In this document: positions 46,750 through 56,152 of the stretch, piece after piece
How the letters are laid out: every line of letters begins with the position of its first letter
Numbering within the stretch: position 1 is the stretch's first letter
Source: Paenibacillus oceani
GTDB lineage: Bacteria > Bacillota > Bacilli > Paenibacillales > NBRC-103111
Length of the DNA: 64,000 bases
NCBI RefSeq assembly: GCF_014705615.1
Contig: NZ_JACXJA010000010.1
Span: 186,001 to 250,000 of the forward strand
Reading direction: 5' to 3'
The notes under the pieces: model-generated
The model's database searches: none
Seen by the model: only the letters and a program-made list of their open reading frames with translations
What the model was told of the DNA's origin: nothing
Position numbers and translations under genes: made by a program

Positions 46750-48396
46750 TTACTTGACCGGCCCCATCCAGGTTGTAATCGTCTTCTTCTGGTGCGACAA
46801 CGGCGGTTTCAACTTCCCGTTATCGATCAAATGCTTCAAAATATAAGCCACCAGCCGGCCTCCGCCGGTATTGCCTCTCACCATGTAAGCAAGCTGCGGC
46901 TCCAAATGTTTCGACTGATTTTGCAGGAACAGCCTGAGCATTTTATCGTAGAGCTTGCCGACAGCAGGCGCATACAGGGCGGACAAATCCGGCATTGCCT
47001 TGTTCAACCGATCCAGCGTTTGCGGAGAGTCGATCCAAACCGCATTGAACTTGTACCCCTCCTCCGTCTTGCGGATGTACCCCTTCTCCAGCAGGAACGA
47101 ATATTGCTCGCTGTTCCCTTCGTTGTCAGGCAGTTCCCCTTGTTGGAACGCATGGCAAACCTCGACATTCCGGTATTCCAGGAAACGCCAATCCACCTGG
47201 CGGTCGCTCCAGTACGTATTGAATTGCCACAAGTATAAGGGACTGTCTTCGACGTAGCGGATACTCGGACCGAAGGTGACGTAACTACTCAGATCAAAAC
47301 CCGGATCGGCATTGCGGCTCCGGTTCAACGCCGCATAAGCGATATACTGCCCTCCGTCCTTTCGCATCGGCGCGACCGCATCGAAGTTGCCGCCCGCCGG
47401 CATGCTCCGCCAGGATTGCTCCTCGACGTTCTTGGGCAGCAAGGTCCAGAGCAGGAAGTTATAGTCGCCGTCCGGAACGTACACTCCGCTATCCTCGACT
47501 TGCCGGCGAACTTCCATCAACGCGTCGAAATGAACATCGGCCACTTCGACGGCGCACTCTTGCCAGAATTGATGACCAGCTACGGCCAACTCGAAGAGGT
47601 CCCAGACGATGGTATTGCTTTGATATTTGCCGGGAGAGGTTTGGATGAGAAAATTGTAATCGGCCAGGTGCCGGACTTCGTCTTCCAGCAAAGACGGCGG
47701 CATTCCGAGCTCCTCCGCGATTTGATTGACGGTATGCGCCTTGTGATAAGCCGCGTAAACGATATTTTGCGCCAAGGCGCGTCCAAGAAAATCGTTGGTT
47801 TCGCCCAGTCTGCCGGCCGAACCGGAATGGCCCATTTCCCCCATGCTGACCGGATTGACACTCAAAGTTCCTGTTGCGCGCATACGATTCATCCCTTTCC
47901 TTAACTCCTTTTTGGCCTCGCTCAGATGCCACTTCACCGTGTTGACAGGAATGTTCAGAGCAATCGCGATATCGCCGATTTTAAGCTCGTCGTAGTAATA
48001 CATGACCACGATCCGGCGATGGATGTCGGACAGAAACGCGACTTCACGGCGCAGCTCGCGGTAAGCTTCGGTTACCAGCAGCCGGTCAAGCGGCTCCCGG
48101 GAACGGTCGGCCGACAGTTCGGACATGCCGTTGATTTCGATCGCTTGGGGAGCGTGCGCACGTTTTTTCAACCAATTCACCCAAGTGTATCGGGCAACCG
48201 TCCAGACGTAAGCCTCCAGGCATCGAATGTCCCGCACCCCGGAGAAGGATTTCAACAACTGCAGCATAATCTCCTGAGCCAGATCCTCCGCCTCCGCTCG
48301 CTGCTTGACCCGGTTCAACGCAAAACCGAAAATCGGTTTGACATAGCTCCGAATGGCTTCCGCCGCTTCTTTTCCGTTCTTCCCGATCGAATCCAT
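46750..48396 (-). CDS. ECF sigma factor with long C-terminal extension
   Basis: 548 residues from ATG 48394-48396 (GCGGAGGCG before it). Sigma region 2 is at about 10-80 (RAEAEDLAQEIMLQLLKSFS, VWTVARYTWVNWLKKRA) and region 4 at about 115-170 (DIHRRIVVMYYYDELKIGDI, IPVNTVKWHLSEAKKELRKG). An extension of about 375 residues follows. Its first part is a winged-helix-like segment (HTVNQIAEELGMPPSLLEDE, VRHLADYNFLIQTSPGKYQS), then a Trp/Tyr-rich domain of unknown fold. ECF factors are usually about 180 residues; such extensions often regulate the sigma factor in place of an anti-sigma protein. No anti-sigma gene is adjacent. Confidence 0.88.
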   Translation of the reverse strand: MDSIGKNGKEAAEAIRSYVKPIFGFALNRVKQRAEAEDLAQEIMLQLLKSFSGVRDIRCLEAYVWTVARYTWVNWLKKRAHAPQAIEINGMSELSADRSREPLDRLLVTEAYRELRREVAFLSDIHRRIVVMYYYDELKIGDIAIALNIPVNTVKWHLSEAKKELRKGMNRMRATGTLSVNPVSMGEMGHSGSAGRLGETNDFLGRALAQNIVYAAYHKAHTVNQIAEELGMPPSLLEDEVRHLADYNFLIQTSPGKYQSNTIVWDLFELAVAGHQFWQECAVEVADVHFDALMEVRRQVEDSGVYVPDGDYNFLLWTLLPKNVEEQSWRSMPAGGNFDAVAPMRKDGGQYIAYAALNRSRNADPGFDLSSYVTFGPSIRYVEDSPLYLWQFNTYWSDRQVDWRFLEYRNVEVCHAFQQGELPDNEGNSEQYSFLLEKGYIRKTEEGYKFNAVWIDSPQTLDRLNKAMPDLSALYAPAVGKLYDKMLRLFLQNQSKHLEPQLAYMVRGNTGGGRLVAYILKHLIDNGKLKPPLSHQKKTITTWMGPVK

Positions 48397-48522
48397 CTTT
48401 CGCCTCCGCAATTGCGTCTGTAATTCTTGACAATCAAATAGTGTGTCAAGCGAGAAAAAGGTTGGGATATTTTCAAAAAAATTTGGACGTCCTACCGGCT
48501 CACCCACATATGTACAATACAA

Positions 48523-49533
48523 TTACAAACATCGCGGATAGGTCATTTGAATGGTTAATGAGACGTTATGAGCTTTCTTATAGAACTTCTCGAAAAAGAC
48601 GTTATTAACGACATCCGCTTTAAGCCACAACCACAATCCTTCGACAGGATTTAGATTCGGACTATACGAAGGAAGAAAAACCAACTGTAGACGCGGATTC
48701 TCTTCCAGGAAAGGCTGTAAGCCAATCGCATGATGAATGCGGCTGTTATTCAGAATCATGGCGATTTTCCCACTCGGGTATGCCGCAAGAATGTCTTGTA
48801 AAAAGCGAATAAAGGCGGCTACATCGGCCTTTTCTTCTTCCCTGTGATGATCTTGACCCGTTTCGTAGTTGATCGCACCAAATAGCTTGGCGCCTTCGTG
48901 CTTCCCGTAGGTAGGTACTTTGCGCTGGCGACCTCGTGGAAACCAACTGTATTTCAAAGCTTGATACGAGCGAATCATGGATTCATCTTCAAACAGGAGA
49001 TGGTGAATTTCTTCAGATTCCACCTGTTCTTTCAAACTGGCGAACGTATGCTTGCGGAACAAGGCTTGCGCATCCGCATCCGCTTTCGCAAGGGTATAGG
49101 TCGCTTAGGTGAAGCTGAAGTTCATGCGTTTAAGCATTACGCTAATGCCTCTAACGCTCATCGCAACATCAAACTCCCGCTTGATCCACTCCGACACAAG
49201 CGGAAGCGTCCAGGTGTAATGCGCTTCAAAACCTACATCGACCAGCAAAGCCTCTAACTGATGACGTTGCTGATCGTTGAGTTTGGGCGGTTGACCGGGA
49301 GAATGATCCATTTCAAGTCCAGCAAGGCCGTGTTTCTGATAATCCTGCCAATACATGCTGATAGTTTGACGAGCCCGGTCAAGCAATTGTCCAATTTCCG
49401 AAAACGAGAGTCCTTCCAGATGAAGCTAAACGGCTAGATATCTTTCGTAGAGGCGTTTATCGGGTGTTTCTATCATGGCTTTGTCTAATCGTTCGATCTT
49501 TGCTTGCTTGCGTTTTGTGCTGTTCATGTTCAT
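48523..49533 (-). mobile_element. Inactivated IS630-family transposase
   Basis: The minus-strand reading begins MNMNSTKRKQAKIERLDKAM, is stopped by TAG after about 35 codons (YERYLAV*LHLEGLSFSE), resumes to RMNFSFT* at 49105, and continues in the 48523-49062 frame. The helix-turn-helix (LDRARQTISMYWQDYQKHGL) and DDE domain (LLFEDESMIRSYQ, PSYSPNLNPVEGLWLW) are recognisable. The second catalytic Asp is Asn (MILNNSRIHHA instead of LDN). At least two stops plus this change make it inactive. Terminal repeats could not be identified. It lies in the upstream region of the sigma-factor gene. Confidence 0.85.
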
Positions 49534-49817
49534 CGCCGCCTTGGGTTGAAGGATACTATTTATTACCCAGTTTGGCGGTGAGTTCGACTTCGTTAGATCA
49601 TTAGTTGCGGTTTATATATTTCAATTTATTAAACGGCTCATTGCAAGTGGAAACTTTTACGGATTTTTTTATTTCATTTCTTTTTCACCATAACTTTGAA
49701 AGATTCTTGGATTATGATGTAAATATAATATTCGGAAAGGGTGATGTGATATGGTGAAGACGAACTGCCATGTATCTAATCTTTGTAAGTTAAATTTATT
49801 TAAAACGGAGGAGTTAG
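49534..49817. other. AT-rich leader region of the acetyltransferase gene
   Basis: Contains the likely IS630 outer end near 49540-49600 and then a strongly AT-rich promoter region. A 40-codon leader frame (49751-49873; MVKTNCHVSNLCKLNLFKTE...) has its own AAGGGTG site and overlaps the start of the acetyltransferase in another frame. Confidence 0.45.
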
Positions 49818-50786
49818 ATGAACACAATCACCCGAACATGGTCTACGGACATGACTTTCTATGCATTGTCTGATCAATGCTCCATTCGTAAAGCTGATGC
49901 TAAAGATTGGAGTCTTTATAACAGTATTTATTATAATCAGGCGTATAACGGATTTTTTAAAGAATATGGCTTTGACGTGTATGACGGTAATAATGCCTTT
50001 TGGATTTTTAATTATGAGTCAAAAATTGGTGGGGTAATTCTCACCGAAAATCGATTGTATAACTTGTTTTTTATCCCGCCATTTAATGATGAATTAAAAG
50101 TAGTTAAATTATTAAAACACCTTCTTGTAGATTTTTCTGACGGATCTAAAAATATCACAGTAATTAATGTGCTTCCACATCAAGTTGATCTATTTTCCCA
50201 AGCAGGCTTTTGGGCGGACATTAACCGTTCTCGTATGATGCAGCGCCCAACTGAAGTCCTCAATACCATTTGGGATGACGGCTTTAGAATAGAATCACCC
50301 GTTATGGAAAACGGAAAGTTTTCAATCGAATTAGAAATAGCGGAATTGTTTTTTGAGAGCTATAAAGGCGGAATTAATGCAGCAAGAAGAAATCATATCT
50401 CGAAAGAAAGCTTTATTTTTAAACGAAGTAGTAATATTTTTACTGACTCGATGCTTAAGGCATCCACCCTGGTATTTGATAATAACACTAAGCAATTAGT
50501 TGGATCATGTTTGTTATTTTTAGAAGATAAACAGCGAACGTATTACCCTGGTGTTTTTAATATTGGTGTCCTCCCTAATTACAGGAACAAAGGATTAGCT
50601 TCCAATATGCTAAAGAGAGCATTGACACTTTTATACGGGGAATATCCGATACTAAGAATTGGTGTACTGCAAGGAACATATGCTGAATCTCTCTATTATA
50701 ATTTGGGGTTCATGCCAGCTGATGTGGAGGTAGAGCGTTTAGTTTTACCTACCTCTGAGATAAAGTTGTTGAAGTCAATCCAATAA
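49818..50786 (+). CDS. GNAT-family N-acetyltransferase
   Basis: 322 residues with a strong CGGAGGAG site. The N-terminal half is a degenerate acetyltransferase-like fold (WIFNYESKIGGVILTENRLY). The C-terminal half is a canonical GNAT domain with the acetyl-CoA loop VLPNYRNKGLASNMLKRALT and SLYYNLGFMP. Low GC and codon use unlike the surrounding carbohydrate genes suggest horizontal acquisition in the accessory island. The acceptor is unknown; antibiotic or peptide acetylation is possible. Confidence 0.85.
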   Translation: MNTITRTWSTDMTFYALSDQCSIRKADAKDWSLYNSIYYNQAYNGFFKEYGFDVYDGNNAFWIFNYESKIGGVILTENRLYNLFFIPPFNDELKVVKLLKHLLVDFSDGSKNITVINVLPHQVDLFSQAGFWADINRSRMMQRPTEVLNTIWDDGFRIESPVMENGKFSIELEIAELFFESYKGGINAARRNHISKESFIFKRSSNIFTDSMLKASTLVFDNNTKQLVGSCLLFLEDKQRTYYPGVFNIGVLPNYRNKGLASNMLKRALTLLYGEYPILRIGVLQGTYAESLYYNLGFMPADVEVERLVLPTSEIKLLKSIQ

Positions 50787-51181
50787 CCAAAGCAACTGAC
50801 GGGGACTCATAATTTAAAGTGAGTCCCTCTTTTACTTAAGAAACAAGTCATTTCGCTAACGGAGACATTAGCACAATAAATCGATTAGATGGCAGCAAGT
50901 ACATGATTGCTGTTTTCCAATTATATAAAAAAGGAAATTTACCGACTGTACCGAGTTTTGGTGTGAAGATAAATTTGAACTAGGACTTTAACTTAACAAT
51001 TGAATATGTTAAAAGAATTTTTCCCTATAATTAATTTTCGCTAATTCAATATTATGTGAGTGAAAAAACTGAAGGGAGCGATGTAACAATGTTAAATAAG
51101 GTGGTTATCATTTAAGTCCACAGACGGTTTCCTTTTATTCTTTGGGTTTCTTCAGAGGACAAATTTAAGGGAGGAATCCAG
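50787..51181. other. AT-rich intergenic region with short repeated motif
   Basis: An AACTGACGGGGAC-type motif appears at about 50790, again in variant form at about 50855, and at about 51776. A fragment reading SKYMIAVFQLYKKGNLPTVP (near 50900-50970) has no start and may be a remnant gene tail. No complete gene seen. Confidence 0.4.
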
Positions 51182-51640
51182 GTGACAATACATTTAAAAG
51201 AGATTACTAAAGATAATTGGGAAGAATGTGTGCTTTTGAAAGTTTCCAAAGAAGAGGAGCGTTTTGTTGCTCCCAATGTGTTTTCAATTCTACAATCGCA
51301 ATACGAGCCAGACAAAGTCCCTCTTGCAGTTTATAATGATGAAACTATGGTTGTTTTTTTAATGTACGGGCGTGACCCAGAAGATGGACGTTATTGGATT
51401 CTACGTTTGATGATTGACAAAAATTATCAAAGACAAGGTTTTGGGAAAGCCGCATTGTTGGAAGTAATAAAATTAGTTAAGAGTTTCCCTGACTGTAGTG
51501 TGGATTTAACGATAAGTTATAAGCCTGATAATGAAGTAGCAAACAGATTATATACAAGTGTTGGATTTACGAAGACAGGCGAAATTTTAGGGGATATTTA
51601 CAAAAAGTACGAAGTCGTCGCAAGACTTATACTGAAATAA
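51182..51640 (+). CDS. GNAT-family N-acetyltransferase
   Basis: 152 residues with a GTG start nine bases after GGGAGGAA. A complete single GNAT domain: LRLMIDKNYQRQGFGKAALL is the acetyl-CoA-binding motif, and NEVANRLYTSVGFTKTGEIL is the C-terminal helix-turn typical of spermine/spermidine-type acetyltransferases (BltD-like). Low GC matches gene 49818. The acceptor may be a polyamine, by resemblance only. Confidence 0.88.
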   Translation: MTIHLKEITKDNWEECVLLKVSKEEERFVAPNVFSILQSQYEPDKVPLAVYNDETMVVFLMYGRDPEDGRYWILRLMIDKNYQRQGFGKAALLEVIKLVKSFPDCSVDLTISYKPDNEVANRLYTSVGFTKTGEILGDIYKKYEVVARLILK

Positions 51641-51821
51641 CTTCATTTAATAAAGAGAAGAAGTAGCCACTTCCATTACGGGAGTGGTTATGAATTTATA
51701 TACTGATCTATATTTTGGGTCAAAATGCACTTTGTGTTTAGATACATTACGATGAGCTAATGTGACGGTCGCTCAACTAACGGGGACGCTAGCGACAGAA
51801 CCACTATTTTGGAAAGGAATG

Positions 51822-51881
51822 ATTAAACCCTTCCAAGCAAAGCGAAGCTAAGGATAATAAGCCATTGTGGGAGGGTTTAAT
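51822..51881 (+). promoter_or_regulatory. Hairpin that would sequester the integrase ribosome binding site
   Basis: ATTAAACCCTTCC (51822-51834) pairs with GGGAGGGTTTAAT (51869-51881), allowing one G-U. The right arm contains the GGGAGGG ribosome binding site of the integrase remnant, whose ATG starts at 51884. A smaller AGC-rich stem lies in the loop. Confidence 0.45.
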
Positions 51882-51883
51882 AT

Positions 51884-52162
51884 ATGAGATTGATGGATCT
51901 GTGGATGTTGTATGAGGCTGATAAGCGCATTTTGGGATTTAGCCCGCACACAAATGTTGAAGACATCAACTGGGGAAACTGCTCCGTAATAATGAATGGG
52001 AAAGGTTCTAAGCAAATAGAAGTTTATTTTACGACAGAGTGTAAGGTCTGGTTAAAGAGATACCTTGAGGAGCGTGAGGATTCTTGTAAAGCTCTCTTTG
52101 TGAAAGAAACTCACCCTGTCCGGCCATTTATTCATATCGATGCACACCTTTATAAAAAATAA
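51884..52162 (+). pseudogene. Internally deleted tyrosine recombinase (XerC/D-like integrase)
   Basis: 92 residues. The first 20 or so (LWMLYEADKRILGFSPHT) match the start of the SAM-like N-terminal domain. The sequence then jumps to VEDINWGNCSVIMNGKGSKQ and VYFTTECKVWLKRYLEERED, from the start of the catalytic domain. About 120 residues are missing in frame, and the frame then ends before the catalytic HxxR and Tyr. It cannot be an active recombinase. Confidence 0.75.
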
Positions 52163-52163
52163 A

Positions 52164-52203
52164 GACAGCTGAAAAGATCTCAGCTGCCATTCGTGTATTT
52201 TTA
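52164..52203 (+). terminator. Terminator after the integrase remnant
   Basis: CAGCTGA (52166-52172) pairs with TCAGCTG (52180-52186) across a 7-base loop, followed by a T-rich stretch (GTATTTTTATT). It marks the right edge of the accessory island, before the convergent nrdJ gene. Confidence 0.5.
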
Positions 52204-52326
52204 TTCAATTACCGTATAAAAGTTCGTTCTAACGAATTCTGCAACAAATTGTCTAACGAATTATGAAACAATTCTAAATGATTTTGGAATTTCACAGTGG
52301 GATTCCCTCGTACTTCCTCCCACCAA

Positions 52327-55300
52327 TCAAGAACACTTGCTATATCCGCAGTTAGCGCAGTTTTTGCAGCCTTCGCTGTTCACCAGCGAGGCGGAGCCGC
52401 AGGACGGGCACAGGTCGGTCGACGTGCTGGCGGACGGCGTATACGGCTTCACCGATTCGACGGTGGCGGTGATTTCCTGCGTCGCCGTAATATACGGCTC
52501 GGAATCATCGCCGCTGTGCATCTCGAGCGCCTTGGCGACGGCGTCGGCGATCGACTCGACCCGGTTCGGGCCGAAGCCGATGGCGCCGGAGCCGCCGATT
52601 CCTTTGAGATGCTTGACGAGCAGCTCCACCTTGTTGCCGTGGTCGCCGTAACGGAGGAACAAGGAGCAGACGCGGCCGAGCGCTTCGGACATCGCGAATA
52701 CGTCCGATCCGGCTTTGCCGACGTTCATGAATATTTCGCTCGGCGTGCCGTTCATATCATTGATCGTAATGTACGCCATTCCGAACGGCGTGTTGAATTT
52801 ATACGTAGCGCCGCGAAGAATTTGCGGACGTTTTTTGTACTGCTTATCGAAAACTTGCTGAGTCTCCGGACTGATCCCGGTCGTCAGTGTCGACGACAGC
52901 TGGGTCAGCGCCCCCGTGTCGCCCGCTTCCGAAGAACCGGACGGCTGCTCGGCCGCCGCCTGAACGGGTTCCGCCTTCGCCTCTTCCTTCTTGTCTTCCT
53001 TCTTCTCGGTCGAGAGCACTTGAACGTCGCGGCTACCGTCGCGGTAGATCGTTACGCCTTTGCAGCCGAGATCGAAGGCCAGCTCATACAGTTTCTTCGT
53101 CTCTTCCACAGTAAAGTCGGACGGGCAGTTCGCCGTCTTCGAGATCGAGCTGTCGACCCAAGTCTGGATGGCCGCCTGTGCGCGGATATGGTCTTCGGCA
53201 GACAAGCTCATCGCCGTGACGAAGTAATCCGGCAGTTCCTCGTCCGGATGCTGATCCTTGTACTCCTGAGCGATCGGCACATACTGCTTGTCGTAGCCGA
53301 GACGGCTCTGGCGGTAATATTCAAAGGCGAAGTAAGGCTCAATTCCCGTGGATGTGCCGACCATCGTTCCGGTGCTTCCCGTCGGAGCTTGCGTAATGAC
53401 CGTAACGTTGCGCATCCCTTGGCTCCGGATCGCTTTGCCCACTTCTGGGAACGTCTTCGTCATCTGCTTCATGAAGCCGCTCTGCAGAAACTTCTCGCCG
53501 TCGAATGCGGTGAAAGAGCCTTTCTCTCCGGCGATTTCCGAAGAGGACAAGTACGCTTCCTTCGCCATAAATCCGTACAGCTTATCCAGGAACACGAGCG
53601 ATTCCGGGCTTCCGTAACGGATCTTCAGCTTGATCATCAGCTCGGCCAGTCCCATCGTGCCAAGACCCACGCGGCGCTCGCTTTTCTGGTTCTTTTCGTT
53701 TTCCTCGAAATGATAAGGCGTCCGGTCGATGACGTTGTCCAGGAACCGGACCGAATAGCGAACGGTTTTGCCCAGATCGTCCCAAGCGACATCGTGGTTC
53801 TTCTCGTCGTAAAACTTGGACAGATTAACTGCCGACAGATTGCAGACGCCCCATGCGGGAAGGCCCTGTTCGCCGCAGTTGTGGACGACTACCCCGTTTG
53901 CTATAAGCGAATGCGTGACTGGCTCGGTAATATCGTACACCGTTACCGTCTCGCCCGGCTCCACGCTTTCTACCTGGGACACAAACTTCTCCGTTTTTCT
54001 CGATACCCGCGAGATGCGCTCCAGCGCCTGTTGTTTGCGTCCAATCAGACCAAAGCCGACCTGCTCCTTGAAGGCGACGATGTTGTTGCCGCTCAGGATC
54101 AATTCATAGAACATACGGCCGGCATATTCCCGCTCTTCCCCATGGATGGTCGTATAGGCAAACGCACGCTGATTCGCCTTCGGACGGGCATAAATATGGC
54201 CATGGATGCCGAGATTGAGCAAAAGAAGCTGCACGTCCTGCAACAGCTTGCGGGAAGCCGACGTCAGTCTGACGCTCCGATGCATCTCGTCCTTGTCATA
54301 AACGGTACCGTCCGCACTGAACAAAGCTTGCAGGAAGGCGACTACGGTCGAACGAGATGCGGTGAACAGCGCTGACGGAACTTCTTTCTCGTGAGACTTG
54401 ACCCGCTTGACGCCCAATTCCTCCAAACGTTCGCGCAATTCTTTTTTCCACCAAAAAATTTGCGAGGTGCCGTTTCTTCGCTCGAACACTTTCGCGTCGT
54501 TGCCGGACACCGACCGCCCTGCGGCGAGCAATGCCGGGATTGCCTCGCGATCGTCGCGACCGAATACCATGCCGATGTCGCCCCGCGAAGACAACCAGCC
54601 GTCTCCGGTCAGCCAGCCCAGAAACGTTCCCCACGCTTCGCCCAACTGATCCTCGGCGGCAAAAGCGCCCGCTCCCGACTGAATGTACACCTTGTCGTCG
54701 GCCGTTACGTGTCTGGCTTCCTTCCAGCCTTTGTCCGTATAGATGCGATGCTCCGGCGTCACTTTCAACTCCATACCGTTTCGCAAGCTAACGACCAGCG
54801 TCTGCCTGACCCCGGTCGGGAATACCGTCGATCTCCTCATCGTAACACCGGGTACTTCATAAGAACGCCCGTTAACAACATCCGCCTGGCTTATGAGGCG
54901 ATCGTCCGTTGCCGTCAAGAACGACTGGCTGCCGACCTTTTGATACAACTGCTCGATCGTGATCAGGCCATATTCGGTCGAGATGCGAGTTTCCGGGTGA
55001 AAGCAAGGATTCGTGCAAATAATCGGGTTGAAATACCAGCTGTTCGACATCTGGTTGTAATATTCCATGAACACGACGCCCGGCTCCGCGGAGCGCCATG
55101 CCGATTCGATAATCGTATGCCACACTTCGCGCGCTTTGACGGTGCGGAACGGCTTTACTTTTTTGCCGAGCGACTTCCACTTGTCGAGATTGCCGTCCCA
55201 GATTTCGTTGTACTCCGGATCGGTCGTGTCCGGGAAGACGAGCTCCCAGTCCAAATCTTCCTTGACTGCTTTCATGAACCCGTTGCTGACGCAAACGGAC

Positions 55301-56058
55301 AAGTTCGCATTCGTAATCTGGCCCATCGTCGACTTGACGGTGATGAAGTCAAGCAGATCCGGATGCCAGTCGTTAATCATCAACATCAGCGCGCCGCGCC
55401 GGCTGCCGCCCTGCTCGATCAGCCCGGTCGTATAACTGAACAGGCCGCCCCAGGAGACGGCGCCGCTGGACGATCCGCTCACGCCGCGTACCACCGAACG
55501 GCGGGGACGCAAGCTGGACAGATTGATGCCCACACCGCCTCCGCGCGACATAATCTCGGTCATCTCCGACAGCGTAGCCATGATGCCGCCCCGGCTGTCA
55601 TGAGGCGAAGGAATGACGTAGCAGTTAAACAGCGTCAGCTCATCGCTCGCTCCTGCCCCTGCCGCGATCCGTCCGCCCGGAACGAGTCTCCAGTCGTCGA
55701 GAATGTAGCGGAACTTGTCCTTCCATTCCTTCTGCTTCTCGGTAGTCGTCTCCACCGAAGCCATCGCCGCCGCCAGACGATCCCACAGCTGTTCAGGCGT
55801 TTTCTCTTTCGTCAAGGTCAATTTATCTATGCTGGATTCGAACAACTCGCCGCTGCGAAGCCGAATCTTGACTTGTCTGCCGTTTCGTTCGATAACTTCT
55901 CCGACTTCCTTGCTCGGAAACTTCGGATCGTCCTTCGTCAAGACGAGTACGAGATCTCCGACAAGCGTGTTTTCCGTGTCGGCGTCCTTCATCGCATACC
56001 GGTCGAGAAATATTTTTTCGCTGAGTCCTTCAAGCCGTTTCAATTGAACCGTCTCCAA
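52327..56058 (-). CDS. nrdJ: B12-dependent (class II) ribonucleotide reductase with intein
   Basis: 1243 residues as translated; 867 after removal of the intein at 352-727. TTG start six bases after GGGAGGG. The enzyme reduces ribonucleotides to deoxyribonucleotides using adenosylcobalamin. Extein motifs: redox Cys146 (LFNCYVIPSP), the active-site loop NPIICTNP then CGEQGLPAWGVCNLSAVNLS, with radical Cys728 and redox Cys739, the APTGSTGTMVG phosphate loop, and a C-terminal Cys-rich tail (CPSCGSASL, CKNCANCGYSKC) that regenerates the disulfide. Paired NrdR boxes overlap its promoter. The large plus-strand frames across this gene are shadows. Confidence 0.95.
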   Translation of the reverse strand: METVQLKRLEGLSEKIFLDRYAMKDADTENTLVGDLVLVLTKDDPKFPSKEVGEVIERNGRQVKIRLRSGELFESSIDKLTLTKEKTPEQLWDRLAAAMASVETTTEKQKEWKDKFRYILDDWRLVPGGRIAAGAGASDELTLFNCYVIPSPHDSRGGIMATLSEMTEIMSRGGGVGINLSSLRPRRSVVRGVSGSSSGAVSWGGLFSYTTGLIEQGGSRRGALMLMINDWHPDLLDFITVKSTMGQITNANLSVCVSNGFMKAVKEDLDWELVFPDTTDPEYNEIWDGNLDKWKSLGKKVKPFRTVKAREVWHTIIESAWRSAEPGVVFMEYYNQMSNSWYFNPIICTNPCFHPETRISTEYGLITIEQLYQKVGSQSFLTATDDRLISQADVVNGRSYEVPGVTMRRSTVFPTGVRQTLVVSLRNGMELKVTPEHRIYTDKGWKEARHVTADDKVYIQSGAGAFAAEDQLGEAWGTFLGWLTGDGWLSSRGDIGMVFGRDDREAIPALLAAGRSVSGNDAKVFERRNGTSQIFWWKKELRERLEELGVKRVKSHEKEVPSALFTASRSTVVAFLQALFSADGTVYDKDEMHRSVRLTSASRKLLQDVQLLLLNLGIHGHIYARPKANQRAFAYTTIHGEEREYAGRMFYELILSGNNIVAFKEQVGFGLIGRKQQALERISRVSRKTEKFVSQVESVEPGETVTVYDITEPVTHSLIANGVVVHNCGEQGLPAWGVCNLSAVNLSKFYDEKNHDVAWDDLGKTVRYSVRFLDNVIDRTPYHFEENEKNQKSERRVGLGTMGLAELMIKLKIRYGSPESLVFLDKLYGFMAKEAYLSSSEIAGEKGSFTAFDGEKFLQSGFMKQMTKTFPEVGKAIRSQGMRNVTVITQAPTGSTGTMVGTSTGIEPYFAFEYYRQSRLGYDKQYVPIAQEYKDQHPDEELPDYFVTAMSLSAEDHIRAQAAIQTWVDSSISKTANCPSDFTVEETKKLYELAFDLGCKGVTIYRDGSRDVQVLSTEKKEDKKEEAKAEPVQAAAEQPSGSSEAGDTGALTQLSSTLTTGISPETQQVFDKQYKKRPQILRGATYKFNTPFGMAYITINDMNGTPSEIFMNVGKAGSDVFAMSEALGRVCSLFLRYGDHGNKVELLVKHLKGIGGSGAIGFGPNRVESIADAVAKALEMHSGDDSEPYITATQEITATVESVKPYTPSASTSTDLCPSCGSASLVNSEGCKNCANCGYSKCS
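53878..55005 (-). other. Intein with LAGLIDADG homing endonuclease in NrdJ
   Basis: 376 residues between Pro351 and Cys728 of the host protein. Block A begins CFHPETRISTEYGLITIEQL; block B has GMELKVTPEHRIYT (TxxH); the C-terminal blocks F and G are VYDITEPVTHSLIANGVVVH then N, with penultimate His726, Asn727 and +1 Cys728. Two LAGLIDADG-like motifs (FLGWLTGDGWL, about 479-489; FLQALFSADGTVY, about 575-587) mark a DOD homing endonuclease with its acidic residues intact. All splicing residues are present, so it should splice itself out. Confidence 0.95.
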
Positions 56059-56152
56059 TGGTAACCCTCCCGAATAAATGAAATCAGCGCGAAAATGCGC
56101 GGAAACCGTTCTTCATCATGCTATGTAAAACCGTTCCCCAATTGCATGTCCC

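Noticed and set aside
48523-49533. Active IS630 transposition by programmed frameshift
   Set aside because: An in-frame TAG near the N-terminus and the Asp-to-Asn change in the catalytic triad argue for a dead element rather than recoding.
52297-56064. Two long plus-strand open frames (692 and 557 codons) opposite nrdJ
   Set aside because: They are exact antisense shadows of the well-supported nrdJ and intein, have no ribosome binding sites and are Arg/His-rich.
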